Shown piece after piece: positions 25,872 through 33,836 of a stretch of 46,468 nt of DNA. Position 1 is the stretch's first letter; every line of letters begins with the position of its first letter. The notes under the pieces were generated by a model. It did no database searches. It worked only from the letters and a program-made list of their open reading frames with translations, and had not been told where the DNA came from. Made by a program: the position numbers and the translations under genes. This DNA comes from an uncultured Bacteriovoracaceae bacterium (GTDB taxonomy: Bacteria > Bdellovibrionota > Bacteriovoracia > Bacteriovoracales > Bacteriovoracaceae), in assembly GCA_937923325.1 (NCBI GenBank), contig CAKZUQ010000024.1, positions 1 to 46,468 on the forward strand, given 5' to 3'.

Positions 25872-26606
25872 ATGTCTAATTTTAACTTATTGAAATCTTT
25901 AGCTCTGTTATCTGTTTTGCTTTGCGTAAATGTTTCCGCAAAAACTTTTGCAAATCAATATACTCAATTTGAGCTTCCTCCTGGTTGGCAATGTTCAATA
26001 GAGGGAAGTGAGTGGGTTTGTCAGTCTGAAAATAAAGATAGAAAAAAAGAAGCAATTGTTATTTTAGCTGCAAAAATTAGAGGTGAAAATGACTCTTTAG
26101 CTGCTTATCAAGCTTATCTTAAAAAAGATAAAGCTTACCAACTACCTGGTGGAAAATTTCAAAAAAGTGAGCCAAAATATACAAAGCTTAGAGTTATAAA
26201 TAAGCATCAATGGGCCGATGCTCTTCATTTGGCGAGTGAAGTTCCTGGATTCTATACGAGGTATTTAGCTACAGTTAAAGAAGACTTGGGTGTTGCAGTT
26301 ACGTTTTCTGTAACTAAAGACTTGTATAACGTGTATCAAGGAATCTTTGATAATGTTGTTGCAACATTAAGAGTTTTTAGACAGAAGAAACAAAATTTAG
26401 CTTCTAATAAATTGGCCAATAGAGGTAATAACGATTCGAATTTTGATGATGCTGTATTTGTTGATTCAGGAGAGAACTTTAATATTGCTCAAGGTAAAGC
26501 TAAAAAAGGAAAGAGTGGAGGTGGATCTGATAACAGCATGTTGATGCTATTAGGTCTCATAGGTTTAATTATCTTTATCTTTCTTAAGCTTAAAAAGAAA
26601 AAATGA
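25872..26606 (+). CDS. Exported protein with a C-terminal Gly-rich/TM/basic tail
   Basis: A signal peptide (ending VSAKTFA, about residue 27) precedes a 140-residue domain opening with FELPPGWQCSIEGSEWVCQS, in which two Cys may pair. A disordered linker leads to KSGGGSDNSMLML, one hydrophobic helix and the terminal KLKKKK. This Gly-rich, TM, poly-Lys layout resembles GlyGly-CTERM-type sorting tails, but a plain C-terminal anchor is also possible. Family of the main domain not recognised. AAGGA ribosome-binding site present. Confidence 0.65.
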   Translation: MSNFNLLKSLALLSVLLCVNVSAKTFANQYTQFELPPGWQCSIEGSEWVCQSENKDRKKEAIVILAAKIRGENDSLAAYQAYLKKDKAYQLPGGKFQKSEPKYTKLRVINKHQWADALHLASEVPGFYTRYLATVKEDLGVAVTFSVTKDLYNVYQGIFDNVVATLRVFRQKKQNLASNKLANRGNNDSNFDDAVFVDSGENFNIAQGKAKKGKSGGGSDNSMLMLLGLIGLIIFIFLKLKKKK

Positions 26607-26617
26607 TAAATAAAATT

Positions 26618-26653
26618 GGCATTAGAACTCATTCTTAGAGAACTTCTAATACC
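26618..26653 (+). terminator. Possible hairpin terminator
   Basis: GGcATTAGAA pairs with TTCTAATaCC, with an additional inner CTC/GAG pairing and a three-base bulge. No good T-run follows, so it may be only a stabilising 3' hairpin. Confidence 0.3.
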
Positions 26654-26751
26654 TTAATAATACTCTAAAAGAGCATATCATTGTCCTTGTAAGCCTTTAT
26701 TAATAGGATAATAGATAAATATAAGAAAATACCCTTAACAGGACTATAGCT

Positions 26752-28773
26752 ATGAGAATGATTTCTACCGTTTTACTTTTAATTGTGAGCTTTAATATAT
26801 TTGCTGATTATAATGCTGAGGCTAAGGCATGTAAGGATTCAGGAAAAGTATGGACCAATGGTAAAGGATGTCATGTTTCTCAAGAGCTTCAAGATGTAAG
26901 AGAAGCTGCTAGAAAGTGTAAAGGCTTAGAAGGAGCTGCTCTAACTACATGTCAAGATGAAGCTGCTAATAAATCAACACGTATAAAACACAAAAATGAT
27001 ATTAATAAAGGAAAAGAATTAATTTATGCAGGGGCTTTAATTACAAGTATTGGCACTGGAATTGCTGCGTTTAAACTTTTAAAGACTAAGTGTTCCTTGC
27101 CTTCTTTCTGGTTATTACTTGGAGGTTCTGTTGCTGTTCTAGCAGGAGAGATTATATCTAGAAAAAAATACAAAAAATCATTAGATGGTATAAAGAAAAG
27201 CTATGAAGAGTCTACAACAGAAGCTAATGGAACAGAAGAAGATATTCAAAACAATAAGCAATTACTTTCATTTGATAAACTTATAGAAATTGAATCTGCA
27301 AGAGAGAAAGCTGAAAAAATAAGACAGACTACGTATACCATTGCAACAGTTGCATATGCAGGAGCTACTGTTTCTGCAATTCTAGAAGCTATTAATCCAG
27401 CCTTAGTAGGTGCTGATGCTAATTGTACTGGTAATGTATTGAAGTCTATCAAGAATAATAAGGGTATCGATGCATCTCTATATCTAAATCTAGGAACAGT
27501 CGTAAGTCATAATATGATCGATTTAAAGACGCTTGCACTGTTAGATTCTTCGTATACTCCATACGTTTATTTGGACAAGATATCGGTTTATGAATTTGTA
27601 GAGATTAACATGAAGAAAATTTTTAATTTAGTAGTCCCAAGTGCTGAAGCTCAAGTGGAGAAAATAGCACTTAAGAATCTGAGAACTATTAACAAGGAAG
27701 TTCTTATATCTGGCAATAAGGCTTCGAAAGGCATAGGTAAGCTTTATGGAACAGCTTCAACAAGAGCAGGTTTAGCTGGAGCTCTAGGGATAGGGGCTGG
27801 TCTTTTAGCTGGACAAGCGAAGAATATTCAACAAAAATCTCAGGAGAGGCAAAAAGAACTTACAGATATGAAGAATAAGTTTGCTGAAACTGGAGGAATT
27901 ATAACTGGAAGATGTACAACTGAAATGAGAGCTGACTCTGGTAATCCAGATTGCTACTGCTATTTAGAAGATGGTACTAAGGATGCAAGAAAAGGTAATC
28001 TTAAAATTTGTGTTGATAAATGGGCCCAAAGCTCTGTGTCTAAAGCTGGTAATTATAACACTACAAGTAATATTTCTTCTAATAGTAATGTAAAAACATG
28101 TGTTACCAAGAGTTACGAGAGTGATCTAGGTTGTAAATGTAAATCTAACAGCTCATGTTTAACAGTCAAAGGCAATGGTATAAATTTTGGTAATGGATTC
28201 ACTTGGGCATCAAGGGTTATAGATACATCTAACGCAGTTTATTCTAACGGTCTCGAAAGTGCTGCTGCTAATTTAAGCAATTTTGAAAATCAAGCAGCAA
28301 CGCTAAAAAAGAAGTTTGATGAATTATCTAAAGATCCTAAATATAAACCTGTTATTGCTAAAGCGAAAGGTCTTGAGGCAAAGCTAAGAAAGTCTTCATT
28401 AAATAGAGCAAGAAAACTTCTTGCTAGTAATCCTGGTGCTCTTGGTGGTAGCAGCTTTGGTGGAAACTCTTTATCTGTAACTGGTAAAAAGACAAAAAAA
28501 GAAACTGAAGAAAAACTAGTTGCAGCTTTACCTCCTAAATTTTCAGCTGCACTCAAAGCTAAGAAATTAGAGGACTTTGATTTTGATCTTGGTGACACTG
28601 ATAATAATACTGAAGTCTTAGGTGAAGATGTTGCTGATACAGATGCTGACTATGAATACAATGCTGTTCTTCATAAAAATCCAGACGCTAGTATATTTAA
28701 AATCTTAAGTAACAGATATATGCAAACTGGTGTTAAGAACCTATTTGAAGAGAAGTTAGAAGAAGATAAATAG
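26752..28773 (+). CDS. Large exported multi-segment membrane protein, unknown family
   Basis: 673 aa with a signal peptide (1-18). Hydrophobic segments lie near 91-110, 117-135, 192-215 and 337-355, the last being a Gly/Ala-rich helix (GLAGALGIGAGLLAG). Cys residues are clustered: four in the first 67 residues and a group around 385-460 (GRC, CYC, CVDK, CVTK, CKCKSNSSC). An internal MKKIFNLVVPSAEAQ (287-301) looks like a second export-type cleavage region. The tail is acidic. I know no family for it. With the similarly built gene at 30891 it may form one lineage-specific surface or predation locus (inference). Confidence 0.75.
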   Translation: MRMISTVLLLIVSFNIFADYNAEAKACKDSGKVWTNGKGCHVSQELQDVREAARKCKGLEGAALTTCQDEAANKSTRIKHKNDINKGKELIYAGALITSIGTGIAAFKLLKTKCSLPSFWLLLGGSVAVLAGEIISRKKYKKSLDGIKKSYEESTTEANGTEEDIQNNKQLLSFDKLIEIESAREKAEKIRQTTYTIATVAYAGATVSAILEAINPALVGADANCTGNVLKSIKNNKGIDASLYLNLGTVVSHNMIDLKTLALLDSSYTPYVYLDKISVYEFVEINMKKIFNLVVPSAEAQVEKIALKNLRTINKEVLISGNKASKGIGKLYGTASTRAGLAGALGIGAGLLAGQAKNIQQKSQERQKELTDMKNKFAETGGIITGRCTTEMRADSGNPDCYCYLEDGTKDARKGNLKICVDKWAQSSVSKAGNYNTTSNISSNSNVKTCVTKSYESDLGCKCKSNSSCLTVKGNGINFGNGFTWASRVIDTSNAVYSNGLESAAANLSNFENQAATLKKKFDELSKDPKYKPVIAKAKGLEAKLRKSSLNRARKLLASNPGALGGSSFGGNSLSVTGKKTKKETEEKLVAALPPKFSAALKAKKLEDFDFDLGDTDNNTEVLGEDVADTDADYEYNAVLHKNPDASIFKILSNRYMQTGVKNLFEEKLEEDK

Positions 28774-28948
28774 GTTTTAGTTCGCTATACTTAAAGTCAG
28801 GGGGGAACTCTTGATAACTAATACTTTTTCGTGATACTGCCATTTTTTGTGAGAAGTGATTGCATCGCGAAGTGAGAGAGTTAAAAAGCTCTTAGAGAAG
28901 AAATTGTGAATATTAAACTTTAGTAAAATCAGTACATTAGATCAAATT

Positions 28949-28985
28949 CTTTACAAATATGGAATTGTAGTCCATAATTGTAAAG
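28949..28985 (+). promoter_or_regulatory. 15-base inverted repeat abutting a start codon
   Basis: CTTTACAAATATGGA (28949-28963) and TCCATAATTGTAAAG (28971-28985) are complementary except for one position, around a seven-base loop. The right arm ends at the base before the ATG of the ATPase gene at 28986. It may be an operator or an RNA hairpin that controls ribosome access. Confidence 0.6.
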
Positions 28986-30125
28986 ATGATTGAGCGTGAT
29001 ATTACCCCACACCTTATTAAACTGTCCAAAAAGTATCCTGTTATAACAATTACAGGTCCAAGGCAATCTGGAAAAACAACTTTAGCAAAGAGTGTATTTG
29101 CAGGCTACGTCTATTACTCCTTGGAGGATATTGATACCAGAGAATATGCAAGTGTAGATCCTAGAGGCTTTTTAAGCTCTTCTAGATATATGATTATCGA
29201 TGAAGTGCAAAAAGTCCCAGAACTTGTATCTTATATTCAGAGTATTGTAGATGAGAGCCAAAGAGCAGGACAATTTATCCTAACAGGAAGCCATCAGTTT
29301 GAGTTAACAAATATAATATCTCAATCTTTGGCCGGCAGAACTGCAATACTTAAGCTCTTACCATTTTCTCTAAAAGAACTGAGTGAAAAGAAAACAATAG
29401 ATGAGCAAATTTACAGAGGATTCTATCCTCGAATTATCGACAAGGAGCTAAATCCTAGCCGAGCTTTATCTTTTTATACTAATACGTATCTAGAGAAGGA
29501 TTTAAGAGAAATTAAAGACATTAGGAACTTACGACAATTTGAGTCTTTCCTCAAATTATGTGCAAGTAATGTCGGTCAAATCTTAAACAAGGCGAGAATA
29601 TCAAATGATATTGGAGTTGATGCTAAGACTATAGACTCATGGTTATCAATACTAGAGGCCAGCTTTATTATTTATCTTTTACCGCCTCATTATAGTAATT
29701 TTAGAAAGAGAGTGGTTAAGTCTCCAAAGATCTATTTTTACGATGTTGGACTAGCATCTTGCCTATTGGGAATTAAGAATCCAGAGCACGTAAAGTCTCA
29801 TCCTTTAAGAGGAGAGCTCTTTGAAAATTTAGTCATTATGGATAAAGTTAAAGAGAAACTAAACTCTGTCGAAAATTTAAATTTATACTTTTATAGAGAT
29901 AACACTGGAAATGAAGTAGATCTTTTAGAAGAGAATGGGCAATATATGAAAACTTATGAAATTAAGTTATCAAAGACACTTTCTCAAACAGTATTTAAAG
30001 GTCTTAATTTCTATAAAAATCTAAACAGTCAAAACAATGAATCCTACTTAGTTTATACTGGGGATATTGATAAACAGATGTATGGACATAATTGTATTAA
30101 CTATAAGAATCTAAATCGTAAATAA
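28986..30125 (+). CDS. AAA_14/DUF4143-family ATPase
   Basis: Walker A is GPRQSGKTT (24-32) and Walker B is MIIDEVQKVP (69-78) in the N-terminal AAA_14 domain, with sensor FILTGSHQFEL. The C-terminal DUF4143 half shows KSPKIYFYDVGLASCLLGI, LRGELFENLVIMDK and FYRDNTGNEVDLL, the last resembling a PD-(D/E)xK nuclease core with KTYEIKLSK. Family members are widely and patchily distributed, often horizontally transferred, with no firmly known role. It is preceded by the inverted repeat at 28949 and followed by an orphan XRE regulator. Confidence 0.9.
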   Translation: MIERDITPHLIKLSKKYPVITITGPRQSGKTTLAKSVFAGYVYYSLEDIDTREYASVDPRGFLSSSRYMIIDEVQKVPELVSYIQSIVDESQRAGQFILTGSHQFELTNIISQSLAGRTAILKLLPFSLKELSEKKTIDEQIYRGFYPRIIDKELNPSRALSFYTNTYLEKDLREIKDIRNLRQFESFLKLCASNVGQILNKARISNDIGVDAKTIDSWLSILEASFIIYLLPPHYSNFRKRVVKSPKIYFYDVGLASCLLGIKNPEHVKSHPLRGELFENLVIMDKVKEKLNSVENLNLYFYRDNTGNEVDLLEENGQYMKTYEIKLSKTLSQTVFKGLNFYKNLNSQNNESYLVYTGDIDKQMYGHNCINYKNLNRK

Positions 30126-30339
30126 AAGCTTCAATTTTTTTGTATTATTTTTTTGTAAATGTCTTATCATGGCAGTGGTATTCCGCTGAATTACTTAAAT
30201 TAAAACTTTGAGCAATAATAGATATATCAAGACTTTTATGTTCTTAGTGACTAGTCTTGCCTCCCTTATGACCCTTTTAGTTACTTTGAAAGCTTACTGT
30301 ATTTTGCACTGGGTTTTGGTTGGTCTTTTGGAGGTTTTT

Positions 30340-30621
30340 GTGAAGACATTTATTAGTACCGATTTAGAGTTTAGAAGATTCTCTGAAAATATAAAAACTG
30401 CAAGAAAGAGAAGAAAGCTTAGTCTTTCTGCTTTGGCGATAAAGTCATCAGTTTCAAAGACTGTCTTATCAAGAATTGAATCTGGTGATTCGAGTGTGGG
30501 GATAGGTAAAGTATTTAATGTCTTAGATGCATTAGGTATACTTAAGGGACTGTCTCAAGTCGTAAGCCCTGAAATAGATAAAGAGCAATCTAGTTCGCTT
30601 TATGTAGGAAGAAGATACTGA
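30340..30621 (+). CDS. XRE-family HTH regulator (antitoxin-like)
   Basis: About 93 aa. The helix-turn-helix is clear: NIKTARKRRKLSLSALAIKS followed by SVSKTVLSRIESGDSSVGIG and VFNVLDALGI, the pattern of HipB/antitoxin-type XRE proteins. I place the start at GTG 30340 because GGAGG stands five bases before it; the in-frame extension back to 30208 is hydrophobic and unlike this family. Immediately downstream, in another frame, are codons resembling the C-terminus of an AbiEii toxin, so this may be the surviving half of a toxin-antitoxin pair. Confidence 0.8.
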   Translation: MKTFISTDLEFRRFSENIKTARKRRKLSLSALAIKSSVSKTVLSRIESGDSSVGIGKVFNVLDALGILKGLSQVVSPEIDKEQSSSLYVGRRY

Positions 30622-30715
30622 TTGGAAAAGTGCAAAAAAAGATGTGTCTCCCTTCATAAAAGACCAAAGAGAACTGGATCTTTGTTCGAGTGCTTTTTTT
30701 AAGTCTTTTCTTTAA
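30608..30715 (+). pseudogene. Remnant of an AbiEii-type nucleotidyltransferase toxin (C-terminus only)
   Basis: A 35-codon frame, shifted relative to the XRE gene and overlapping its end, reads TDWKSAKKDVSPFIKDQREL and then DLCSSAFFKSFL before TAA. The D-W-x-x-x-K-x-D-V-x-x-F-I pattern near a stop codon is like the end of AbiEii/AbiGii-type proteins, which are encoded right after XRE-type antitoxins. It has no start codon of its own and the catalytic part is missing. The match is from memory of the family and is tentative. Confidence 0.4.
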
Positions 30716-30785
30716 AGTTACAATTTTTGTTAGTTCTCTAGTGCCAATCTTCTTTGGTAGTAGAGAATGTCTTTGTTAGTCTAAA

Positions 30786-30816
30786 CCCTTTAAATCACAT
30801 ATTTATCCCTTTAAAT
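30786..30816 (+). repeat. Two direct CCCTTTAAAT repeats upstream of 30891
   Basis: CCCTTTAAAT occurs at 30786-30795 and 30807-30816, 21 bases apart, i.e. two helical turns, on the same DNA face. They lie about 75-105 bases upstream of the next start codon, an expected place for an activator site. Confidence 0.4.
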
Positions 30817-30890
30817 ATCAATACTTTGTCATAATAAACTTAATGTTATTACTCAAGTTTCCGATGAGACTAGGGTATAGGGAGACTCTT

Positions 30891-33254
30891 ATGAGTAAAT
30901 ATGTATTTTTAGTTTTGATAACATTTAGTTCTTTCTGCTTTGCTTCTAGAACAAAAGAGATGAGTGCTAACTCAGTTCCAAAGTTATATAATCAGAGTCG
31001 TGATGAAGTTGTTGATGTTAATCCCGTCGATGTAAGTTCACCTAAAGTTCTTGCTAAGTATGCAACAAAAGAGGATATAGCAAAAAAATTGAATGCGCTA
31101 GAGGATAGTGAGAAATACACAAAAGAAAGCTTCCATCGTGAATGTGATAGCTTCGTAGAAAATTTAAAGACTAAAAAGATTACTGGTAAAGTCTCTAGTA
31201 CTACTAAAAAACACCTAAGTAAATATAAAGAGTGTAATGAGGAAGTTGGAAAAATCAAGACTATGGTTGAGCTTGATGGCGTACTGCATGTTGATTCAGA
31301 AGCTTATCTAAAGGAAATAAAAAGAATAATCGAAGTTGACCATGAACAATTTGTAAAAAATCATAAAGATCGTATTATGAAAAAGATTAGTGGAACGATT
31401 ACATCCTACACTGTTCCTTTTTCAAGTTCAGATATCTTTAAGCAAACCATTGAGTCACGTATCAGTTCATTAGATTATACTAAGCCATTGGCTACTGAAG
31501 AGACAAGTCTTCCACTTGAGTTTGGAGCTGCTTTTAAAAGTGAAGGAACTAAGAACTTCTTGAGTGAGACTTTTAAATCTAGTGTTAATACAGCCATAAG
31601 CTTTGATGGGAAAAGTCAAATAATTTCTGTATTTCTTCCTGGTTCTCTAAGGAGTGATTTTAAAACTCTCGATTTATCTAGAGAGTCAATGGAGTCTACA
31701 GACTATATTCAAGAAACTTTTAACACTGTAACAGAAGCTAATAATTCAGAGAAAGAAACAATTGTTGTTATTAATGAAGCTTATATTTCTAGACTTGCAT
31801 CTTTAATTACAACTAAAATTTGTGGAATCAAAATCAAGGCTGATCAGAGTTGTGATTCAATAATAGAAAGCTTGGGGTTTTCTGGCATTTTTAATCATAA
31901 AAACATGATAGATGAGTCATCTGGTATGAACTTCCTTGCTTTAGAGAGTTTTAAAATGATGGGGCACTGGTATGCTTTAAGGAAACTTGAAAAGTATATT
32001 GTCGATAATCAAAATATAGAATCTTTTAGTACTGGTAAAGAAAATTCTTATCAGTCACCTTTAGGTTCAACATGCGTAAGAAACTCTAGATATACTGTTG
32101 ACTTTAAAGCTTGCCGTAATATGGCCGGAGCTCAGAATTTATATAGAATTTCAAGCATTGCTGATCAAGTAGGTAGTGGACTTGCTACGAGCCTTCAAAA
32201 TCAAAGTGCTCAAAAGAAATATGCTTCAGCTGTCGCAAATGGAGAAGACTCTACAAAGGCAGGGCTTGATGTATTAGCTGATACACATAAAAGTTCAAGT
32301 ACTATCGCAGCGGCTGCTGGTGCTGCCTACGGTGGTGCTGCTAGTACAATGACAGCTATGCTTTCAACATATCCATCACAAGCTAAATTTTCTAGGAAAT
32401 GTGAAAATCAGGATAGAGAATTAGATTACTGTTATCTTTTACAACATGTTAGTGATGAGAAGTTATTTGCAAATGCTAAGGTTAAAGCTCAATCTTGGAA
32501 TATGGTTGGATCCTTAGCCGGCGAGGCAATAAAACATGGAATGGAAGCATTACATTTTAGTGATTTAGCGAAACAAACAAAAGGAATTAAAGATGATTAT
32601 ACGGGAGCCTTAGAAGAAGTTGCAACAATTGGATTTGAAAACTGTAATACAAACCCAGAGCTGTGTGATACTAATACTGCGACAGAAACATCTTCGACTT
32701 TTGGATTAGGAAACTTTTCATTAGGATCTAATGGTTTTAAAACACAAGCCTTCTCTCAAAATACTAATGAAAGCACTGGAGATATCGATACTTCAACTGG
32801 AATATCTAAGACTGAAGCAGCCTCTTTAAGTAAGAGTTTAAATGATGGCGGTGACTCTTTGAGTGGAGACTTTACAAAAATTGCAGCTGGAGATCTTGGT
32901 GGTAGAAGAAGCGCCGGTAGCGGTGGGAGCGGAGGTGGAGCCTCAGCTTCTGGCGGTGGAGGTTCCAGTGGTGGTGGGAGCTCTAGTGGTAATAGTTCTA
33001 GCTCTGGAGCTGGTGGAGTGCCCAAAATAAAATCTGCTTGGCAAAAAGGTGGTAATGTATCAAGTATCAGAGGTGGAAAAGTTAGAAAAAAGAAAAAGAC
33101 TAGCCCTTATGGTAATTTGTTTAATAAGAGCAAAAAAGGACGAAACATAGCTTCTGATGTAAATGATATCGCAGATAAAAGCAGTAAGCTGTTTGAAAAA
33201 ATATCGAAGAGATATGAAGATCTAAGCAGCAAGAATAGACTAAAGAGTTTTTAA
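30891..33254 (+). CDS. Large exported protein with Gly/Ser-rich C-terminal region, unknown family
   Basis: The start is ATG 30891: it has AGGGAGA six bases upstream and opens a signal peptide (MSKYVFLVLITFSSFCFA); the frame from 30843 does not. The 787-aa product has a mixed N-terminal half with dispersed Cys (for example FHRECDSF, KYKECNEE, KICGIKIKADQSC), an Ala/Gly-rich hydrophobic helix near AAAAGAAYGGAAST, and a long Gly/Ser-only stretch coded near 32913-33013. A very basic patch (KVRKKKKTS) and a helical tail follow. It overlaps the thioesterase gene by one base. Family unknown; resembles the gene at 26752 in build only. Confidence 0.78.
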   Translation: MSKYVFLVLITFSSFCFASRTKEMSANSVPKLYNQSRDEVVDVNPVDVSSPKVLAKYATKEDIAKKLNALEDSEKYTKESFHRECDSFVENLKTKKITGKVSSTTKKHLSKYKECNEEVGKIKTMVELDGVLHVDSEAYLKEIKRIIEVDHEQFVKNHKDRIMKKISGTITSYTVPFSSSDIFKQTIESRISSLDYTKPLATEETSLPLEFGAAFKSEGTKNFLSETFKSSVNTAISFDGKSQIISVFLPGSLRSDFKTLDLSRESMESTDYIQETFNTVTEANNSEKETIVVINEAYISRLASLITTKICGIKIKADQSCDSIIESLGFSGIFNHKNMIDESSGMNFLALESFKMMGHWYALRKLEKYIVDNQNIESFSTGKENSYQSPLGSTCVRNSRYTVDFKACRNMAGAQNLYRISSIADQVGSGLATSLQNQSAQKKYASAVANGEDSTKAGLDVLADTHKSSSTIAAAAGAAYGGAASTMTAMLSTYPSQAKFSRKCENQDRELDYCYLLQHVSDEKLFANAKVKAQSWNMVGSLAGEAIKHGMEALHFSDLAKQTKGIKDDYTGALEEVATIGFENCNTNPELCDTNTATETSSTFGLGNFSLGSNGFKTQAFSQNTNESTGDIDTSTGISKTEAASLSKSLNDGGDSLSGDFTKIAAGDLGGRRSAGSGGSGGGASASGGGGSSGGGSSSGNSSSSGAGGVPKIKSAWQKGGNVSSIRGGKVRKKKKTSPYGNLFNKSKKGRNIASDVNDIADKSSKLFEKISKRYEDLSSKNRLKSF

Positions 33255-33652
33255 TGACATTTAAATATAAAGTACAAATACTTGAAAAACATTTAGATAG
33301 CTTTGGACATGTTAACAATGCCGTTTATTTAGAACTACTAGAAGAAGCTAGATGGGACTTTATAACGGCAAATGGCTATGGAATAGATACTATTCATAAA
33401 GAAAAGAAAGGTCCTGTCGTTTTAGAAATAAATATAAAGTACAGAAAAGAGCTTTTAAATAGAGAGTTCATAACGATAGAGTCTAGGCCATTGGGGTCTC
33501 CATCAAAAATTATGCAAATTGAACAAAGAATTCTTAAAGAAAATGGTGATGTCTCCTGTGTTGGATTATTTACTGTTGGTTTTATGGATCTAAAAGAAAG
33601 AAAGCTAATAGAACTTCCAGAAAAATGGAAAAAAGCTATTGGTCTTTCTTAA
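33254..33652 (+). CDS. Acyl-CoA thioesterase, hotdog fold (YbgC/4HBT-like)
   Basis: The 132-aa protein has the 4HBT-type motif LDSFGHVNNAVYLELLEEAR, where the conserved Asp and the GHVNN loop precede the long helix of the hotdog fold. The remainder, IKYRKELLNREFITIESRP and GLFTVGFMDL, fits the beta-sheet. It would hydrolyse an acyl-CoA or acyl-ACP in the cytoplasm. The ATG overlaps the preceding stop (TAATG), so it is coupled to the large exported protein, which is a curious pairing. Confidence 0.88.
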   Translation: MTFKYKVQILEKHLDSFGHVNNAVYLELLEEARWDFITANGYGIDTIHKEKKGPVVLEINIKYRKELLNREFITIESRPLGSPSKIMQIEQRILKENGDVSCVGLFTVGFMDLKERKLIELPEKWKKAIGLS

Positions 33653-33741
33653 AGCAAAGATGATAGTTTTTTGTTGTTTTAATTGTAAGTACGTTAGAAA
33701 TACACTAGACAACATTGTAAATCTAAAGCTGTACTTTAGAA

Positions 33742-33831
33742 ATGCAACCTTTAAGAAAGAGACATAAAGTAACATTAATTCAAAAGCACCTTAAATCATT
33801 TCCATCAAAAGAAGCTCTTGAGTTAGGTTGA
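33742..33831 (+). CDS. Possible 29-residue small protein
   Basis: An ATG frame ending in TGA encodes MQPLRKRHKVTLIQKHLKSF and then PSKEALELG, a basic amphipathic helix. No good ribosome-binding site is visible and nothing else is coded in the 184-base spacer. It could be a real small protein, a decayed fragment or chance. Confidence 0.2.
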   Translation: MQPLRKRHKVTLIQKHLKSFPSKEALELG

Positions 33832-33836
33832 TATTT

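Noticed and set aside
28856..28909. GTG frame reading VIASRSERVKKLLEKKL, reminiscent of an AbiEi antitoxin start
   Set aside because: Only 17 codons, poor ribosome-binding site and no continuation in any frame; too short to support.
30208..30339. Hydrophobic N-terminal extension of the XRE regulator
   Set aside because: GTG 30340 has a consensus GGAGG at proper spacing and fits the family length; the extension is A+T-rich spacer read by chance.
32756..33025. A proline/leucine-rich minus-strand frame
   Set aside because: It is the reverse reading of the Gly/Ser-rich part of the 30891 gene; codon bias of GGT/AGC repeats opens the opposite frame.
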